Both the position numbers and the translations under genes were made by a program. The notes beneath the pieces are model-generated. The model was not told where the DNA came from and made no database searches. It saw only the letters and a program-made list of their open reading frames with translations. A stretch of DNA of 64,000 nucleotides from positions 199,277-263,276 of the forward strand of contig NZ_LMRW01000003.1 of the NCBI RefSeq assembly GCF_001428255.1, read 5' to 3'. Positions 53,256 to 62,099 of this stretch are shown piece after piece. Numbering within the stretch: the stretch's first letter is position 1; each line of letters begins with the position of its first letter. This DNA is from Agromyces sp. Soil535. Its GTDB lineage: Bacteria > Actinomycetota > Actinomycetes > Actinomycetales > Microbacteriaceae.

Positions 53256-53633
53256 ATGTCGTTCGGCGAGTCCATCAGCACCGTCCTGCGCAAGTACGCC
53301 GAGTTCACCGGCACCGCTGGACGCGCCGAGTTCTGGTGGTGGGCGCTCTTCAACGCGCTCGTCCTCAGTGCGCTCAATCTCTTCAACGTGTTCCGGATCG
53401 GGGAGAACGCCTACCTCGGCTCGCTCCTCGCGGGCATCTGGTACCTCGCGGTGCTGCTGCCGAACCTCGCCGTGGCCGTGCGACGACTGCGCGATGCGCG
53501 AAACCATTGGGGCAACCTGTTCTGGATCCTCCTTCCGGTCGCGGGCATCATCGTGCTCATCGTGCTCTGGGCGCAGCCCACGAAGGTCGGTGAGCCCGCG
53601 ACTTCGTCCGCGATCGACACTCCGACTGCATAG
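53256..53633 (+). CDS. DUF805 family membrane protein
   Basis: 125 residues with FGESISTVLRKYAEFTGTAG, RAEFWWWALFNALVLSAL, LAVAVRRLRDARNHWGNLFW and WILLPVAGIIVLIVLWAQPT, the usual DUF805 layout of an amphipathic start (Y-x-x-F-x-G-R-x-x-R-x-E-[FY]-W) and three or four membrane helices. Function unknown in the family. The ATG at 53256 follows GGGAGGATCG; earlier in-frame starts are less likely. Confidence 0.85.
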   Translation: MSFGESISTVLRKYAEFTGTAGRAEFWWWALFNALVLSALNLFNVFRIGENAYLGSLLAGIWYLAVLLPNLAVAVRRLRDARNHWGNLFWILLPVAGIIVLIVLWAQPTKVGEPATSSAIDTPTA

Positions 53634-53762
53634 GCGCTGCGCTGAGCCCGCCAGGGCGCTCGCTCACGCGAGGATCGCGTCCACCACGATCGCCCACACA
53701 CCCGTTGCGAGCGACGACCGCAAGCCGTTGCCGGTGTCGGAGGCCGATGGCATGGTGGCGAT

Positions 53763-54338
53763 ATGGCGATCGAGGTGCGACCGGCATCCGTCTATGAAGA
53801 CGTGAAGGCGGTGGTCGGGCCCAAGCGGCCCGACGCCAACGTGTGCTTCTGCCTGAGCTACCGACTCATGTCCTCGAAGGAGAACATCGCCCTGAAGGGC
53901 CCTGCGCGCGGCGAACGCGTGCAGCAGCTGTGCCGCGAGGATCCGCCGCCGGGAGTGCTCGCGTACGACGGCGACGAGGTCGTGGGCTGGGCCGCGGTGC
54001 ACCCGCGCGCCGACACGAGCTTCGCGCACAACCGCAGGATCCTGCACGTCGACGACCTCGACGTGTGGTCGGTGTGGTGCATCCGGGTGCGGCCGGGGCA
54101 TCGCGGAGAGGGCATCTCGCACCACCTGCTGGCGGGGGCCGTCGAGCTCGCCCGCGACCACGGCGCACCGGCGATCGAGGGCTATCCGCTCGACAACAAG
54201 GGCGCGAAGATCGACCTCACGATGGCCTACGCCGGCACCCGCAGCCTCTTCGAGCAGGCCGGGTTCACGAAGGCGGCCGACACCGATTCGGTGCTCAACG
54301 GCTTCCCGCGCGTGCTCATGCGGCTCGACCTGCGCTGA
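53763..54338 (+). CDS. GNAT-family N-acetyltransferase
   Basis: 191 residues. CFCLSYRLMSSKENIA near 28-43 is unusual for GNATs and resembles a group of actinobacterial acetyltransferases with an N-terminal Cys-rich substrate loop. The acetyl-CoA loop is CIRVRPGHRGEGISHHLLAG (Q/R-x-x-G-x-G/A), followed by YAGTRSLFEQAGF. It probably acetylates a small molecule or a toxic metabolite; the target is unknown. Stand-alone gene. Confidence 0.8.
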   Translation: MAIEVRPASVYEDVKAVVGPKRPDANVCFCLSYRLMSSKENIALKGPARGERVQQLCREDPPPGVLAYDGDEVVGWAAVHPRADTSFAHNRRILHVDDLDVWSVWCIRVRPGHRGEGISHHLLAGAVELARDHGAPAIEGYPLDNKGAKIDLTMAYAGTRSLFEQAGFTKAADTDSVLNGFPRVLMRLDLR

Positions 54339-54483
54339 CCGAGCCGTCGACGCCTCGCAGGCCGTCCCGCGCGGTCCAGGCCTCTGGTGGCGCATCCCCG
54401 ACAGGAGTAACCTGAGCGCCGTCCGGCTCGAAGAGGGCCGGCACAGCACGCAAGGGGATCGGCGCAGCCGGGGGGTGGTGGCC

Positions 54484-54792
54484 GTGACACGCTTGCCGAA
54501 GAACACGCCCGTGCCCGACGCCGACGAGCCGGGGCCCGGAGGCCGTGCGGCCGATCGACTGAGCGAGTTCGAACGCGCACGCGGACTGACCGACGACGAG
54601 CAGGCTTCGGACGTCGAACGCGCCGACGGCGAGCAGGTGCCGGGTGACGGCACCATCGAAGACGAATCCACGGGCGTCGCCACCGGCGACGCCGACGACT
54701 CCGCCGAGGAATCCACGGAGCCGACCGCCGGCGACGAGCCGGCACCCGACCGGAACGACCGCCCCGACGAGGGCGAGGTCGCGCCGGTCTGA
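54484..54792 (+). CDS. Small acidic, probably disordered protein
   Basis: 102 residues from the GTG at 54484 (GGGGGG ribosome site; GTG at 54475 is also possible). After MTRLPKNTPVPDADEPGPGG comes ADRLSEFERARGLTDDEQ, then a long acidic tail of Asp/Glu/Gly/Ala repeats (GTIEDESTGVATGDADDSAE). RLSEFERARGLTDDE resembles RLHLFEQERGLVDHD near residue 40 of the beta-propeller protein encoded next, suggesting that the two share a short helical docking motif. No homologue recognised. Confidence 0.6.
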   Translation: MTRLPKNTPVPDADEPGPGGRAADRLSEFERARGLTDDEQASDVERADGEQVPGDGTIEDESTGVATGDADDSAEESTEPTAGDEPAPDRNDRPDEGEVAPV

Positions 54793-54824
54793 ACTCACAG
54801 TTCGCGCAATCAGGGGGATTTCCG

Positions 54825-57377
54825 ATGCGCTCAGCGATTGATGAAACGGATCTCGGCGGGGACGTCGGCCGCGGACCTGGCGTCGAAGGTGCCGAACGCG
54901 TTCCGCCGCCGGGCCCACCGGCCGGCAAGGTCTGGGAACGCCTGCACCTGTTCGAGCAGGAGCGCGGGCTCGTGGACCACGATGGCGATGAGATCGCACG
55001 TCCTGAGAGCCTCCTCGAGGCGGTGCGAGCGCTCGACACCGACCCGATGCAGGTTCGCTCGGACCGTACCGTCGACTTCGCCGAAGCGCTCCAGGCACCG
55101 CCGGAGGCCGCAGGCGAGCCGCCGACCCCGGGCCTGCCGTCGTGGCATCCGCTCGGTCCCTCCGTCATGCGGAACGGCCAGACCTATGGCTCCGGCACCG
55201 GCTCCCGAGTGGATGTCTCGGGGCGCGTGTCGGCGATCGCGGTCGATCCGGCCGACTCGGCGCACCTGCTCGTCGGGGCGGCCGGCGGCGGCGTCTGGGA
55301 GAGCCACGACGCCGGCGCATCGTGGGCTCCGCGCGGCGACCACCTGGCGACCCTCACCGTCGGCGCGCTCGCCTTCGACGCCGCAGCACCCGGCACCGTG
55401 TACCTCGGGACCGGCGAGGGCGACTTCTACGCCGGACTCGGCCAGGGCGTCTTCCGTTCGACCGATGGCGGGACGAACTGGGCGCTTGCCGCCGGTGCCC
55501 CGTTCGTCGGCGTCGGCTTCTACGGCCTCGTCGTCGACCCATCGGATCACAGCACCCTGTACGCCGCGACGACGACCGGGGTCTACGTCACGTCCGATGA
55601 CGGGACGACGTGGACGCAGCGGCGGTCGGGCAAGGCGTGGAGCGTCTCGGTGCATCCCGCCGGCGGCGACACCGAAGTCCTCGCGACGACGGCCGCCGGC
55701 CTCGCGCGATCGACCAACCGCGGCGTCACCTGGGCGGCAGTGAATCTCAGCGGGGTGCCGACTCCGCCGAACTACGCGCGGCTCGCCGTGAGCCATGCGC
55801 CGTCGAAGGGCGCCGTGGCGTGGGTCTGGGGCGCGTCCGACCCGCCCATGCCCATCGGGACCCAGACCCAGCTGACGCCTCGCCTGTGGCGCCGAGCCAC
55901 TGCGAACGGCGCGTTCGCCGCCGTCACGACCATTCCGGCGGTCCGCACCGGTCAGGCGTGGTACGACTGGCACGTCCACGGCGATCCGACCTCGGACCGG
56001 GCGGTCTACGTCGGCGAGATCAACCTGTTCCACGTGGAGCGCCAGGGGAACACCTCGGTCTGGACGAACCTGTCGAGCAAGACCAACGGCGACAGCATCC
56101 ATCCCGACCAGCACTGCCTCGCGTTCGACCCGAACGACGGGAACATCGTCTACGCGGGATGCGACGGCGGCGTCTACCGCTCGCCGGATCAGGGAGTGAA
56201 CTGGGAGGATCTCAACGACGGCCTCGCGATCACCGAGGTCGAGTACCTCGCCCAGGACGTCGGCTCGGCGAGCTGGCTGCTCGGCGGCACGCAGGACAAC
56301 GGGAGCATCCGCTACGTCGGCGACCCGGAGTGGGATCACGTCGCCGACGGTGACGGCGGGGACTGCGGAGCGAGCACGACCGACTCGAACCGGGTCTACC
56401 ACTCCTTCTTCCGCATGGGCCTCGAGCGCTCGACCGACAAGGGCACGACGTGGACCTGGGTGCCGACCGCCAGTCGCGATCCTTCGGTCTACGGGCAGCT
56501 CTTCTACCCGCCGCTCGAGGCGAACGGGCTCACCGTGGCGCAGGGCGGCGAGAGCGTCTTCCTCTCCAGGGACGGCGGAGTCTCCTTCACGGAGGTGGGC
56601 CTGCCGGGGCGCCCGGTGGCGTCGGCCATGCACATGCCCTCACCCGATGTCGTCTACGTGGGCACGACGAACGGGCGGCTCTTCCGCCTCTCGTGGACGG
56701 GCACGGCGTGGGCCGCGCCCACTCCGCTCACCTCACCCCGGACGGCATGGATCAGCGATATCTGGGTGGACCCAGCGGCAACGAACCGCATCTGGCTGAC
56801 GTATTCTCAACTCGGCGGCGGCCGTGTGTTCAGCTCGCAGGACTCGGCGGCGACGTGGACCGACCGCTCGGCGGGCCTGCCGGCGCTGCCGATCAACGCG
56901 GTGGCGGTGCATCCGGCCGATGCGAACCGGGTCTGGGTGGCCGCAGACAAGGGCGTCTTCCAGTCGTTCGACGCCGGAGCGACGTGGTCGAGCATGTCGT
57001 CGGGGTTGCCGAACTGCATCATCGCAGACCTGCTCTATCATCCCGACGCCCACGTCTTGCGTGCCGGAACGCGCAACCGCGGAATCTGGGAGTACGAGGT
57101 CGAGCGCATCACGGATCCGATCTGCGGTGTGCAGTTCACCGGTCGGCTGGATTCCGGCGAGACGCGCCGGTGGTTCACCTTCCGGTGGCCCGCGACGTGG
57201 CACGTGCTGTGGACGGTGATGCCGACGACGGTCGCGCTCGGAGCACCAGAGATCTGGTTCGACGTGCAGATCGAGCGTGCCGACGCGCGGTACGTGACCT
57301 ACTGGATCACCGTACGAAACCTGACGGCCACGCCCGTCGCCTTCGAGGGTCGCTACGCGATCCTCAGCTACCGCTGA
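54825..57377 (+). CDS. Large Asp-box beta-propeller protein (sialidase/GH74-like) with new C-terminal domain
   Basis: 850 residues, no signal peptide. The N-terminal 110 residues include RLHLFEQERGLVDHDGDE, shared with the preceding protein. Residues 130-760 form beta-propeller blades with at least nine Asp-box motifs (SHDAGASW, STDGGTNW, TSDDGTTW, STNRGVTW, SPDQGVNW, STDKGTTW, SRDGGVSF, SQDSAATW, SFDAGATW) and VSGRVSAIAVDPADSAHLLV, as in GH74/VPS10-like repeats. Catalytic Asp pairs of xyloglucanases are not obvious. Residues 769-850 are a separate beta-rich domain (RRWFTFRWPATWHVLWTVMP, YWITVRNLT) that is about 54% identical to the 84-residue protein encoded next. A GGGGG ribosome site precedes the ATG. 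Confidence 0.8.
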   Translation: MRSAIDETDLGGDVGRGPGVEGAERVPPPGPPAGKVWERLHLFEQERGLVDHDGDEIARPESLLEAVRALDTDPMQVRSDRTVDFAEALQAPPEAAGEPPTPGLPSWHPLGPSVMRNGQTYGSGTGSRVDVSGRVSAIAVDPADSAHLLVGAAGGGVWESHDAGASWAPRGDHLATLTVGALAFDAAAPGTVYLGTGEGDFYAGLGQGVFRSTDGGTNWALAAGAPFVGVGFYGLVVDPSDHSTLYAATTTGVYVTSDDGTTWTQRRSGKAWSVSVHPAGGDTEVLATTAAGLARSTNRGVTWAAVNLSGVPTPPNYARLAVSHAPSKGAVAWVWGASDPPMPIGTQTQLTPRLWRRATANGAFAAVTTIPAVRTGQAWYDWHVHGDPTSDRAVYVGEINLFHVERQGNTSVWTNLSSKTNGDSIHPDQHCLAFDPNDGNIVYAGCDGGVYRSPDQGVNWEDLNDGLAITEVEYLAQDVGSASWLLGGTQDNGSIRYVGDPEWDHVADGDGGDCGASTTDSNRVYHSFFRMGLERSTDKGTTWTWVPTASRDPSVYGQLFYPPLEANGLTVAQGGESVFLSRDGGVSFTEVGLPGRPVASAMHMPSPDVVYVGTTNGRLFRLSWTGTAWAAPTPLTSPRTAWISDIWVDPAATNRIWLTYSQLGGGRVFSSQDSAATWTDRSAGLPALPINAVAVHPADANRVWVAADKGVFQSFDAGATWSSMSSGLPNCIIADLLYHPDAHVLRAGTRNRGIWEYEVERITDPICGVQFTGRLDSGETRRWFTFRWPATWHVLWTVMPTTVALGAPEIWFDVQIERADARYVTYWITVRNLTATPVAFEGRYAILSYR

Positions 57378-57397
57378 TCGTTGAGGAGATGGTCGCC

Positions 57398-57652
57398 ATG
57401 TACACGGGAACCCAATGGACCGGGACTCTCGGCCCCAACCAGACCAAGAAGTGGTTCACCTTCAACTGGCCCGCGGATCGGCAAATCGTCTGGTACGTCG
57501 TGCCGACGACGCCCCAGAACGGGGCCCCGGAACTCGACTGGGACACCGAGGTGGAGCGCGCCTCCGCGACCCAGTGCACCTACTGGATCACGGTCAAGAA
57601 CCTGACGAACGCGACGGTCGACTTCGAGGGCCGATACGCCGTCCTGAACTGA
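57398..57652 (+). CDS. Stand-alone copy of the propeller protein's C-terminal domain
   Basis: 84 residues that align end to end with residues 769-850 of the preceding protein: KKWFTFNWPADRQIVWYVVP, GAPELDWDTEVERASATQCT, YWITVKNLTNATVDFEGRYA. About 43 of 80 aligned positions are identical. Predicted to be all-beta with many aromatic residues (W-F-T-F-x-W-P, Y-W-I-T-V). It may pair with the propeller's tail, or form a homomer or lectin-like unit. The ATG at 57398 has GAGGAG upstream; the gene begins 20 bp after the propeller stop. Confidence 0.78.
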   Translation: MYTGTQWTGTLGPNQTKKWFTFNWPADRQIVWYVVPTTPQNGAPELDWDTEVERASATQCTYWITVKNLTNATVDFEGRYAVLN

Positions 57653-57661
57653 GGAGCCGAC

Positions 57662-57889
57662 ATGCACATCACGATCGAGATCGACGACGGCGAGGAGCGG
57701 TCGCGCGTCACCCTCTCGGGCACGCCGGCGGCACCGGCGGCGTCACCGCCTGCCTCCGACATGGGCGCGCCACTCGACGCAGGACCGGCGCCGGACGTCT
57801 TCGCGGCCGGGTCCCAAGTGCCGCCGGGAGTGACCGACCTATCGGGCGACTCATCAGCCTCAGCCGGCGCGGCTCCCGACCTCTCATGA
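57662..57889 (+). CDS. Small protein with acidic beta start and Pro/Ala-rich tail
   Basis: 75 residues. MHITIEIDDGEERSRVTLSG looks like two beta strands; the rest is Ala/Pro/Gly/Asp-rich and disordered (TPAAPAASPPASDMGAPLDA). A strong GAGGAGCCGAC ribosome site lies 9 bp after the previous stop, so it is surely cotranscribed. No family recognised; the low-complexity tail suggests a linker or surface-exposed segment. Confidence 0.6.
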   Translation: MHITIEIDDGEERSRVTLSGTPAAPAASPPASDMGAPLDAGPAPDVFAAGSQVPPGVTDLSGDSSASAGAAPDLS

Positions 57890-57938
57890 GCGGCGCAGTC
57901 TCGCCACGAACACGCGAAGATCGGAAGGGATCGGACAG

Positions 57939-58163
57939 ATGGGTCGGATGATCATTGAGTACATTCTGGGCGCGGTGTTCGTGGTCCTCGCGATCCTGAC
58001 CCTCGTGAATCCCGAGTGGATCGAGGCGATCTTCAAGGTCGACCCTGACCGCGGCAGCGGCGCACTCGAGTGGTTCATCGTCGCGATCTTCGGTGTGCTT
58101 GCCGTGGTCGCCGCCGCGTTGGGCACGAAGGACGCGATCGCCATGCGGCGGAGAGCTGCGTGA
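57939..58163 (+). CDS. Small two-helix membrane protein
   Basis: 74 residues with two hydrophobic helices: MIIEYILGAVFVVLAILTLV and WFIVAIFGVLAVVAAALGT, joined by a short polar loop (NPEWIEAIFKVDPDRGSG). The C-terminus is basic (MRRRAA), so it is probably inside. A CGGAAGGGATCGG site precedes the ATG. It follows the beta-propeller cassette on the same strand and may belong to it, or be a separate small membrane protein. Confidence 0.65.
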   Translation: MGRMIIEYILGAVFVVLAILTLVNPEWIEAIFKVDPDRGSGALEWFIVAIFGVLAVVAAALGTKDAIAMRRRAA

Positions 58164-58191
58164 ACCGCGGCGCCGGCGAACGGTTTCGGCG

Positions 58192-59882
58192 TCAGTTCGG
58201 ACCCCATACGGGGAGCCGCACCGACGAGGCGCGTACCGGCTCGTGCAGCACCTCCTGGTGCGCGAGCGCCAGTTCGGTCTCGCTGCCGGAGAGTCCGCCC
58301 ATGCCCGGGTTCCGTGCGTAGCGTGGGTGCGCGCCGGAACTCACCTGTACACGCACTCGATTGCCGGAGGCGAACCGATGCGCGGTCGGCCAGAGGGGCA
58401 CCTCGATCGGCCACGCGCCATCCGTGGTCCGCTCCGGATCGGTGTGAGCCGTGGCGGGCGACCCGACGCGGCGGATGCCGTCGGTCACGCTGAGCGAGCG
58501 CCCGTCGGGATGCACCTCGGTGAGGCGCACGAACACGTCGACGCTCGGCCGGTCGCTGCGCAGCCAGATCGTGGCGACCGGCGTTCCGGTGACGTCGAGG
58601 TCGGCGGCGAGCGGGTCGCCGGTGAACGTGACGACATCGCTCCGGAGCTCGTGCTCCCGGTCGTCGACCGGGCCGCTCGCGCCACGAACGGTCGGCCCGC
58701 CCGTGGCCGGCGTCGGGTCGCCCGGGTCGTATGCGTATCGGGTCGGCTCGGACGAGGCATCCGGTGCCTGGGCGGCGATGCCGCCTCCCGGCTGGAGGAA
58801 CCAGTCGACGTCGGAGACCGGCCCCGGCGGCCAGGTCTCGGCGTCGTGCCATTCCTCCGCACCGGTGAGGAAGAAGCGCACCGGCGCCTTCCTGGTGCTC
58901 GGGATGCGCGGAAGTGCTCGTCGAAGAAATCGATGGTCTCCTCGAGGTTCGCGACCGTACTCTCGGTCGACTCGTGGGACCAGGGGCCGATCGTGAGCCG
59001 CGGCGCGCGCCCCTGCGCTGCGAGGGCTTCGTACATGCCGATCTGCCACGGCAGGAAGATGTCGTACCAGCCCGTCGTCATGATCATCGGCACGGTCATC
59101 TGCGCGACGGCGGCGGTGTGCGACTGCTGCACCCAATACGGATCGCGGAGGTCCTCGCGCGACACCCAGTCCTGGTACCACGGGATCGGTTCACCCACGG
59201 CGGTGCGGTCGCCTTCCGACAGCGGCACCGTGTCGAGCGCCCGCTGCAGCTTGCGGTCGGGGCCGATCATCGTGAGCATGCCCGTGGGGGACTCGATGAC
59301 GGTCATCATGCGACTCCACGTGAGGGAGTTCCGCAGTGAGAGCGCGCCGTGGTCCCACGTGATCGCGCCGAAGTCGGGCGTGGTCACCGCCAGCGACATC
59401 GCCTCGGCGGCGTTCTCGGGTTCGCCCGCCGAGAGAGCGCCCGCGCCGGCCGCCCATTGCGTGTAGCCGAGATAGCTTCCGCCGACGGTGGCGAGCCGGC
59501 CGGTGAACCACGGCTGGGCGCGAACCCAGCGCATCGTGTCGAGTCCGTCGGATGCCTCGTGGACCTGTGGAACGAACGTCCCGCCCGAGCCGAAGGTGCC
59601 GCGCACGCTCTGCAGCAGCACGGGGAACCCTCGGCTGGCCAGAGGCAGCGGCATCCGCGCCCGGAACATCGCGCTGCGGCCGTAGGGAGTGCGGATGACG
59701 ATCGTCGGAGTTCCTGGCTCGATCCGATCGGGCATGAGCAGGTCCCCGACGAGGATCGTGCCGTCCCTCATCGGCGTCTCGACGCGCGTGATCTCGATGT
59801 GCCGGTCTCCGGGCTCGAAGCCCTTCAAGGTGCGGCGCATCAGCACGGCGCCGATCCGGTCGGAAAGGGTGCGTCGTGACAT
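58192..59882 (-). pseudogene. CocE/NonD-type X-Pro dipeptidyl-peptidase-like hydrolase, frameshifted
   Basis: The first frame runs from the ATG at 59882 (AAGGAG six bases upstream) through RVETPMRDGTILVGDLLMPD, the nucleophile S136 in GGSYLGYTQW and IGPWSHESTESTVANLEETI to about DFFDEHFRA. A second frame then continues with IPSTRKAPVRFFLTGAEEWH, through AHRFASGNRVRVQVSSGAHP, to LPVWGPN and a stop at 58192. The whole span is 1691 bp, not a multiple of three, and the shift lies near 58895-58930. If joined it would be about 563 residues, normal for the family. Either the gene is broken or one base is wrong in the sequence. Confidence 0.82.
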
Positions 59883-59922
59883 CCATTGCTCCTTGACGTG
59901 TCGCTGGGTGGTGTGCTGCCCT

Positions 59923-60459
59923 TCACGACCGCGGCCTCGAGCCGCGGCCCGACCGGGAGATCGCCTGCGCCTCGTCACGGAGCCGCTCCAGTGCCGGCAG
60001 GGCTGCGGCGAGCGCGACTCGATCGTCGTCGGGCAGTGCTGCGATCGCCTCGGCGAGGATGTTCGCGCTCGCCTGGTCGAAGCGCTGCAGGATGCTCACC
60101 GCCCGGGCCGAAGCCCGCACCTCCACGCGACGCCGATCGTCGCGATCCGTGTCGCGGGTGATGAGCCCCGCGGCCTCCATCGTCCGAAGCAGATTGCTGA
60201 CCGTGGTACGGCTGAGGGAGAGTTCCTCGGCGATCTCGGCCGGGCTCCGCGTCGTTCCGACTGGGAGCGCCCGGAGCACCTCGATCTGCGTGTCGGGGAT
60301 GTCGGGCAGGTGCTCGGCGGTGCGCGCGGCACGCAGCAGGCCTCGGCGCAGCGGCGGGACGAGTCCGCTGAGTCGTGCGACGTCGACCTCGTCGGGGAGG
60401 CCGGCGCGCTCCAGGCTCGGCACGGTCGCGGGACCGCCGACTCCGGCACCGATCTGCAC
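59923..60459 (-). CDS. MarR-family transcriptional regulator
   Basis: 178 residues from the GTG at 60459, which lies behind GAGGAGG; an ATG 13 codons earlier is possible. The winged HTH includes TQIEVLRALPVGTTRSPAEI, AEELSLSRTTVSNLLRTMEA and wing DRDDRRRVEVRASARAVSIL. It lies upstream of the CocE-type hydrolase on the same strand and diverges from the MHS transporter, one or both of which it may control. Confidence 0.83.
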   Translation of the reverse strand: MQIGAGVGGPATVPSLERAGLPDEVDVARLSGLVPPLRRGLLRAARTAEHLPDIPDTQIEVLRALPVGTTRSPAEIAEELSLSRTTVSNLLRTMEAAGLITRDTDRDDRRRVEVRASARAVSILQRFDQASANILAEAIAALPDDDRVALAAALPALERLRDEAQAISRSGRGSRPRS

Positions 60460-60713
60460 ACCGCCTCCTCGCTCGTGGAATGATTTTGCAACAAACACAT
60501 CCCCCGCGTCAATGGCGCGGCGTCGCCGCTCGTCGCAGCGCGGGTGCCATTCGTCGCAGGGGACTTCCGCCGGCGCCTGCGCATGCGCTATGTTCGATTA
60601 CCTGACTGAACGATCGGTCGGGAAACCCAAGTGCACCACCCTCGCGCTCCCCCCGCACCATCCGTGCACGCACGAAACGCCCGAACAACCACGCCCAGAA
60701 CAACGGAGTTCGC

Positions 60714-62033
60714 ATGACGTCAACAATCCCCGAAACGCAGGCCACCGGGCGGATGCCCGCGGAGGAGCGCAAGGTCCTCGCCGGCACGCTCGTCGGCACC
60801 TCGATCGAGTGGTACGACTTCTTCATCTACGCGCAGGCCGCGGGCCTCGTGCTCGCACCGCTCTTCCTCGCGCCCGTCGCCGAGGCGAGCCCCGGGCTCG
60901 CGCAGGTGCTCGCCTTCGCGACGATCGGCATCTCGTTCCTCTTCCGCCCGCTCGGCGCGATCGTGGCCGGCTACCTCGGCGACCGGATGGGCCGCAAGAA
61001 GATGCTCGTCTTCACGCTGATCCTGATGGGCCTGTCGACCGCCCTCATCGGCCTGCTCCCGACGTATGCCGCGATCGGCATCGCCGCCCCGATCCTGCTG
61101 ATCCTGCTCCGCATCCTGCAGGGGTTCTCGGCCGGTGGCGAGTGGGGTGGCGCGGCGCTCATGGCCGTCGAGCACGCGCCGACCGCGCGCCGTGGCTTCT
61201 TCGGCGCCTTCCCGCAGATCGGCGTGCCCGTCGGCATGATCCTCGCGACGTCGACGCTGTTCGTGATCACGTCACTGCTCACGCCCGACCAGTTCCTGGC
61301 GTGGGGCTGGCGCATCCCGTTCCTGCTGTCCATCGTGCTGATCGGCGTCGGCTACGTCATCCGCCGCGCGGTCGAGGAGAGCCCGATCTTCCAGGACCTG
61401 CAGCGCCGCAAGAAGGAGTCGGCAGCGCCGCTCCGCCAGCTCTTCCGTCACAACACGAAGTCGGTCATCCTCACCGCCGTCATCTTTATCGGCAACAACG
61501 CGGCCGGATACCTCCTCATCGCGTTCTTCGCCACGTACGCCGTGACGGTGCTCGGCATGGACCGTCCGACGGTGCTGCTCGCCACGACGCTCGCGTCGTT
61601 CGGCTGGCTCGTCTTCACGCTCTGGGGCGGCCGCGTCTCTGACCGGCTCGGACGCGTGCGCACCTTCCAGATCGGCTACGCGTTCCTCGCGCTGTGGGCC
61701 GTGCCGATGTGGTTCCTCATCGACACGGGGAACATCGTCTGGTACTTCGTGGCCCTGTTCGTCATGACGTTCGGCCTCGGCCTGTCATACGGCCCGCAGG
61801 CGTCGCTCTACGCCGAGATGTTCCCGGCGAACGTGCGGTACTCGGGTGTCTCGATCGGCTACGCGCTCGGCGCGATCCTCGGCGGCGCGTTCGCCCCGAT
61901 GATCGCCGAGGCCCTCATGGGCTCCACCGGCCAGTCGTGGACGATCGGCGTCTACATCGCCGTCGCCGCGCTCATCTCGCTCGCCGGGGTCTCGCTGGTC
62001 AAGGAGACGAAGGGCGTCGACCTGCACGCGTAG
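60714..62033 (+). CDS. MHS-family (metabolite:proton symporter) MFS transporter
   Basis: 439 residues, twelve membrane helices. MHS signatures: GTLVGTSIEWYDFFIYAQAA at the first helix, FRPLGAIVAGYLGDRMGRKK at the helix 2/3 loop, and LQGFSAGGEWGGAALMAVEH. Relatives carry proline/betaine, alpha-ketoglutarate, shikimate or dicarboxylates with protons. The substrate is not determined. It faces a MarR gene upstream and is ended by a very strong hairpin. Confidence 0.9.
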   Translation: MTSTIPETQATGRMPAEERKVLAGTLVGTSIEWYDFFIYAQAAGLVLAPLFLAPVAEASPGLAQVLAFATIGISFLFRPLGAIVAGYLGDRMGRKKMLVFTLILMGLSTALIGLLPTYAAIGIAAPILLILLRILQGFSAGGEWGGAALMAVEHAPTARRGFFGAFPQIGVPVGMILATSTLFVITSLLTPDQFLAWGWRIPFLLSIVLIGVGYVIRRAVEESPIFQDLQRRKKESAAPLRQLFRHNTKSVILTAVIFIGNNAAGYLLIAFFATYAVTVLGMDRPTVLLATTLASFGWLVFTLWGGRVSDRLGRVRTFQIGYAFLALWAVPMWFLIDTGNIVWYFVALFVMTFGLGLSYGPQASLYAEMFPANVRYSGVSIGYALGAILGGAFAPMIAEALMGSTGQSWTIGVYIAVAALISLAGVSLVKETKGVDLHA

Positions 62034-62055
62034 GCGTCGCGTCGCTTCGCGACGA

Positions 62056-62090
62056 GAAGGGCGAGCGGATGCGGCATCCGCTCGCCCTTC
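62056..62090 (+). terminator. Strong hairpin terminator after the MHS transporter
   Basis: A perfect 17-bp inverted repeat, GAAGGGCGAGCGGATGC (62056-62072), and its complement (62074-62090) are separated by only one base. It starts 23 bp after the transporter stop. A small loop would open at the top. There is no U-tract; it serves either the plus-strand gene or the convergent SRPBCC fragment. Confidence 0.8.
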
Positions 62091-62099
62091 GCTGTCGTC

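Noticed and set aside
52485-53507. Longer (340-codon) version of the glycolipid-binding protein
   Set aside because: The extra N-terminal part is antisense to the DUF805 gene and has no homologous segment; the conserved region starts at the ATG at 53063.
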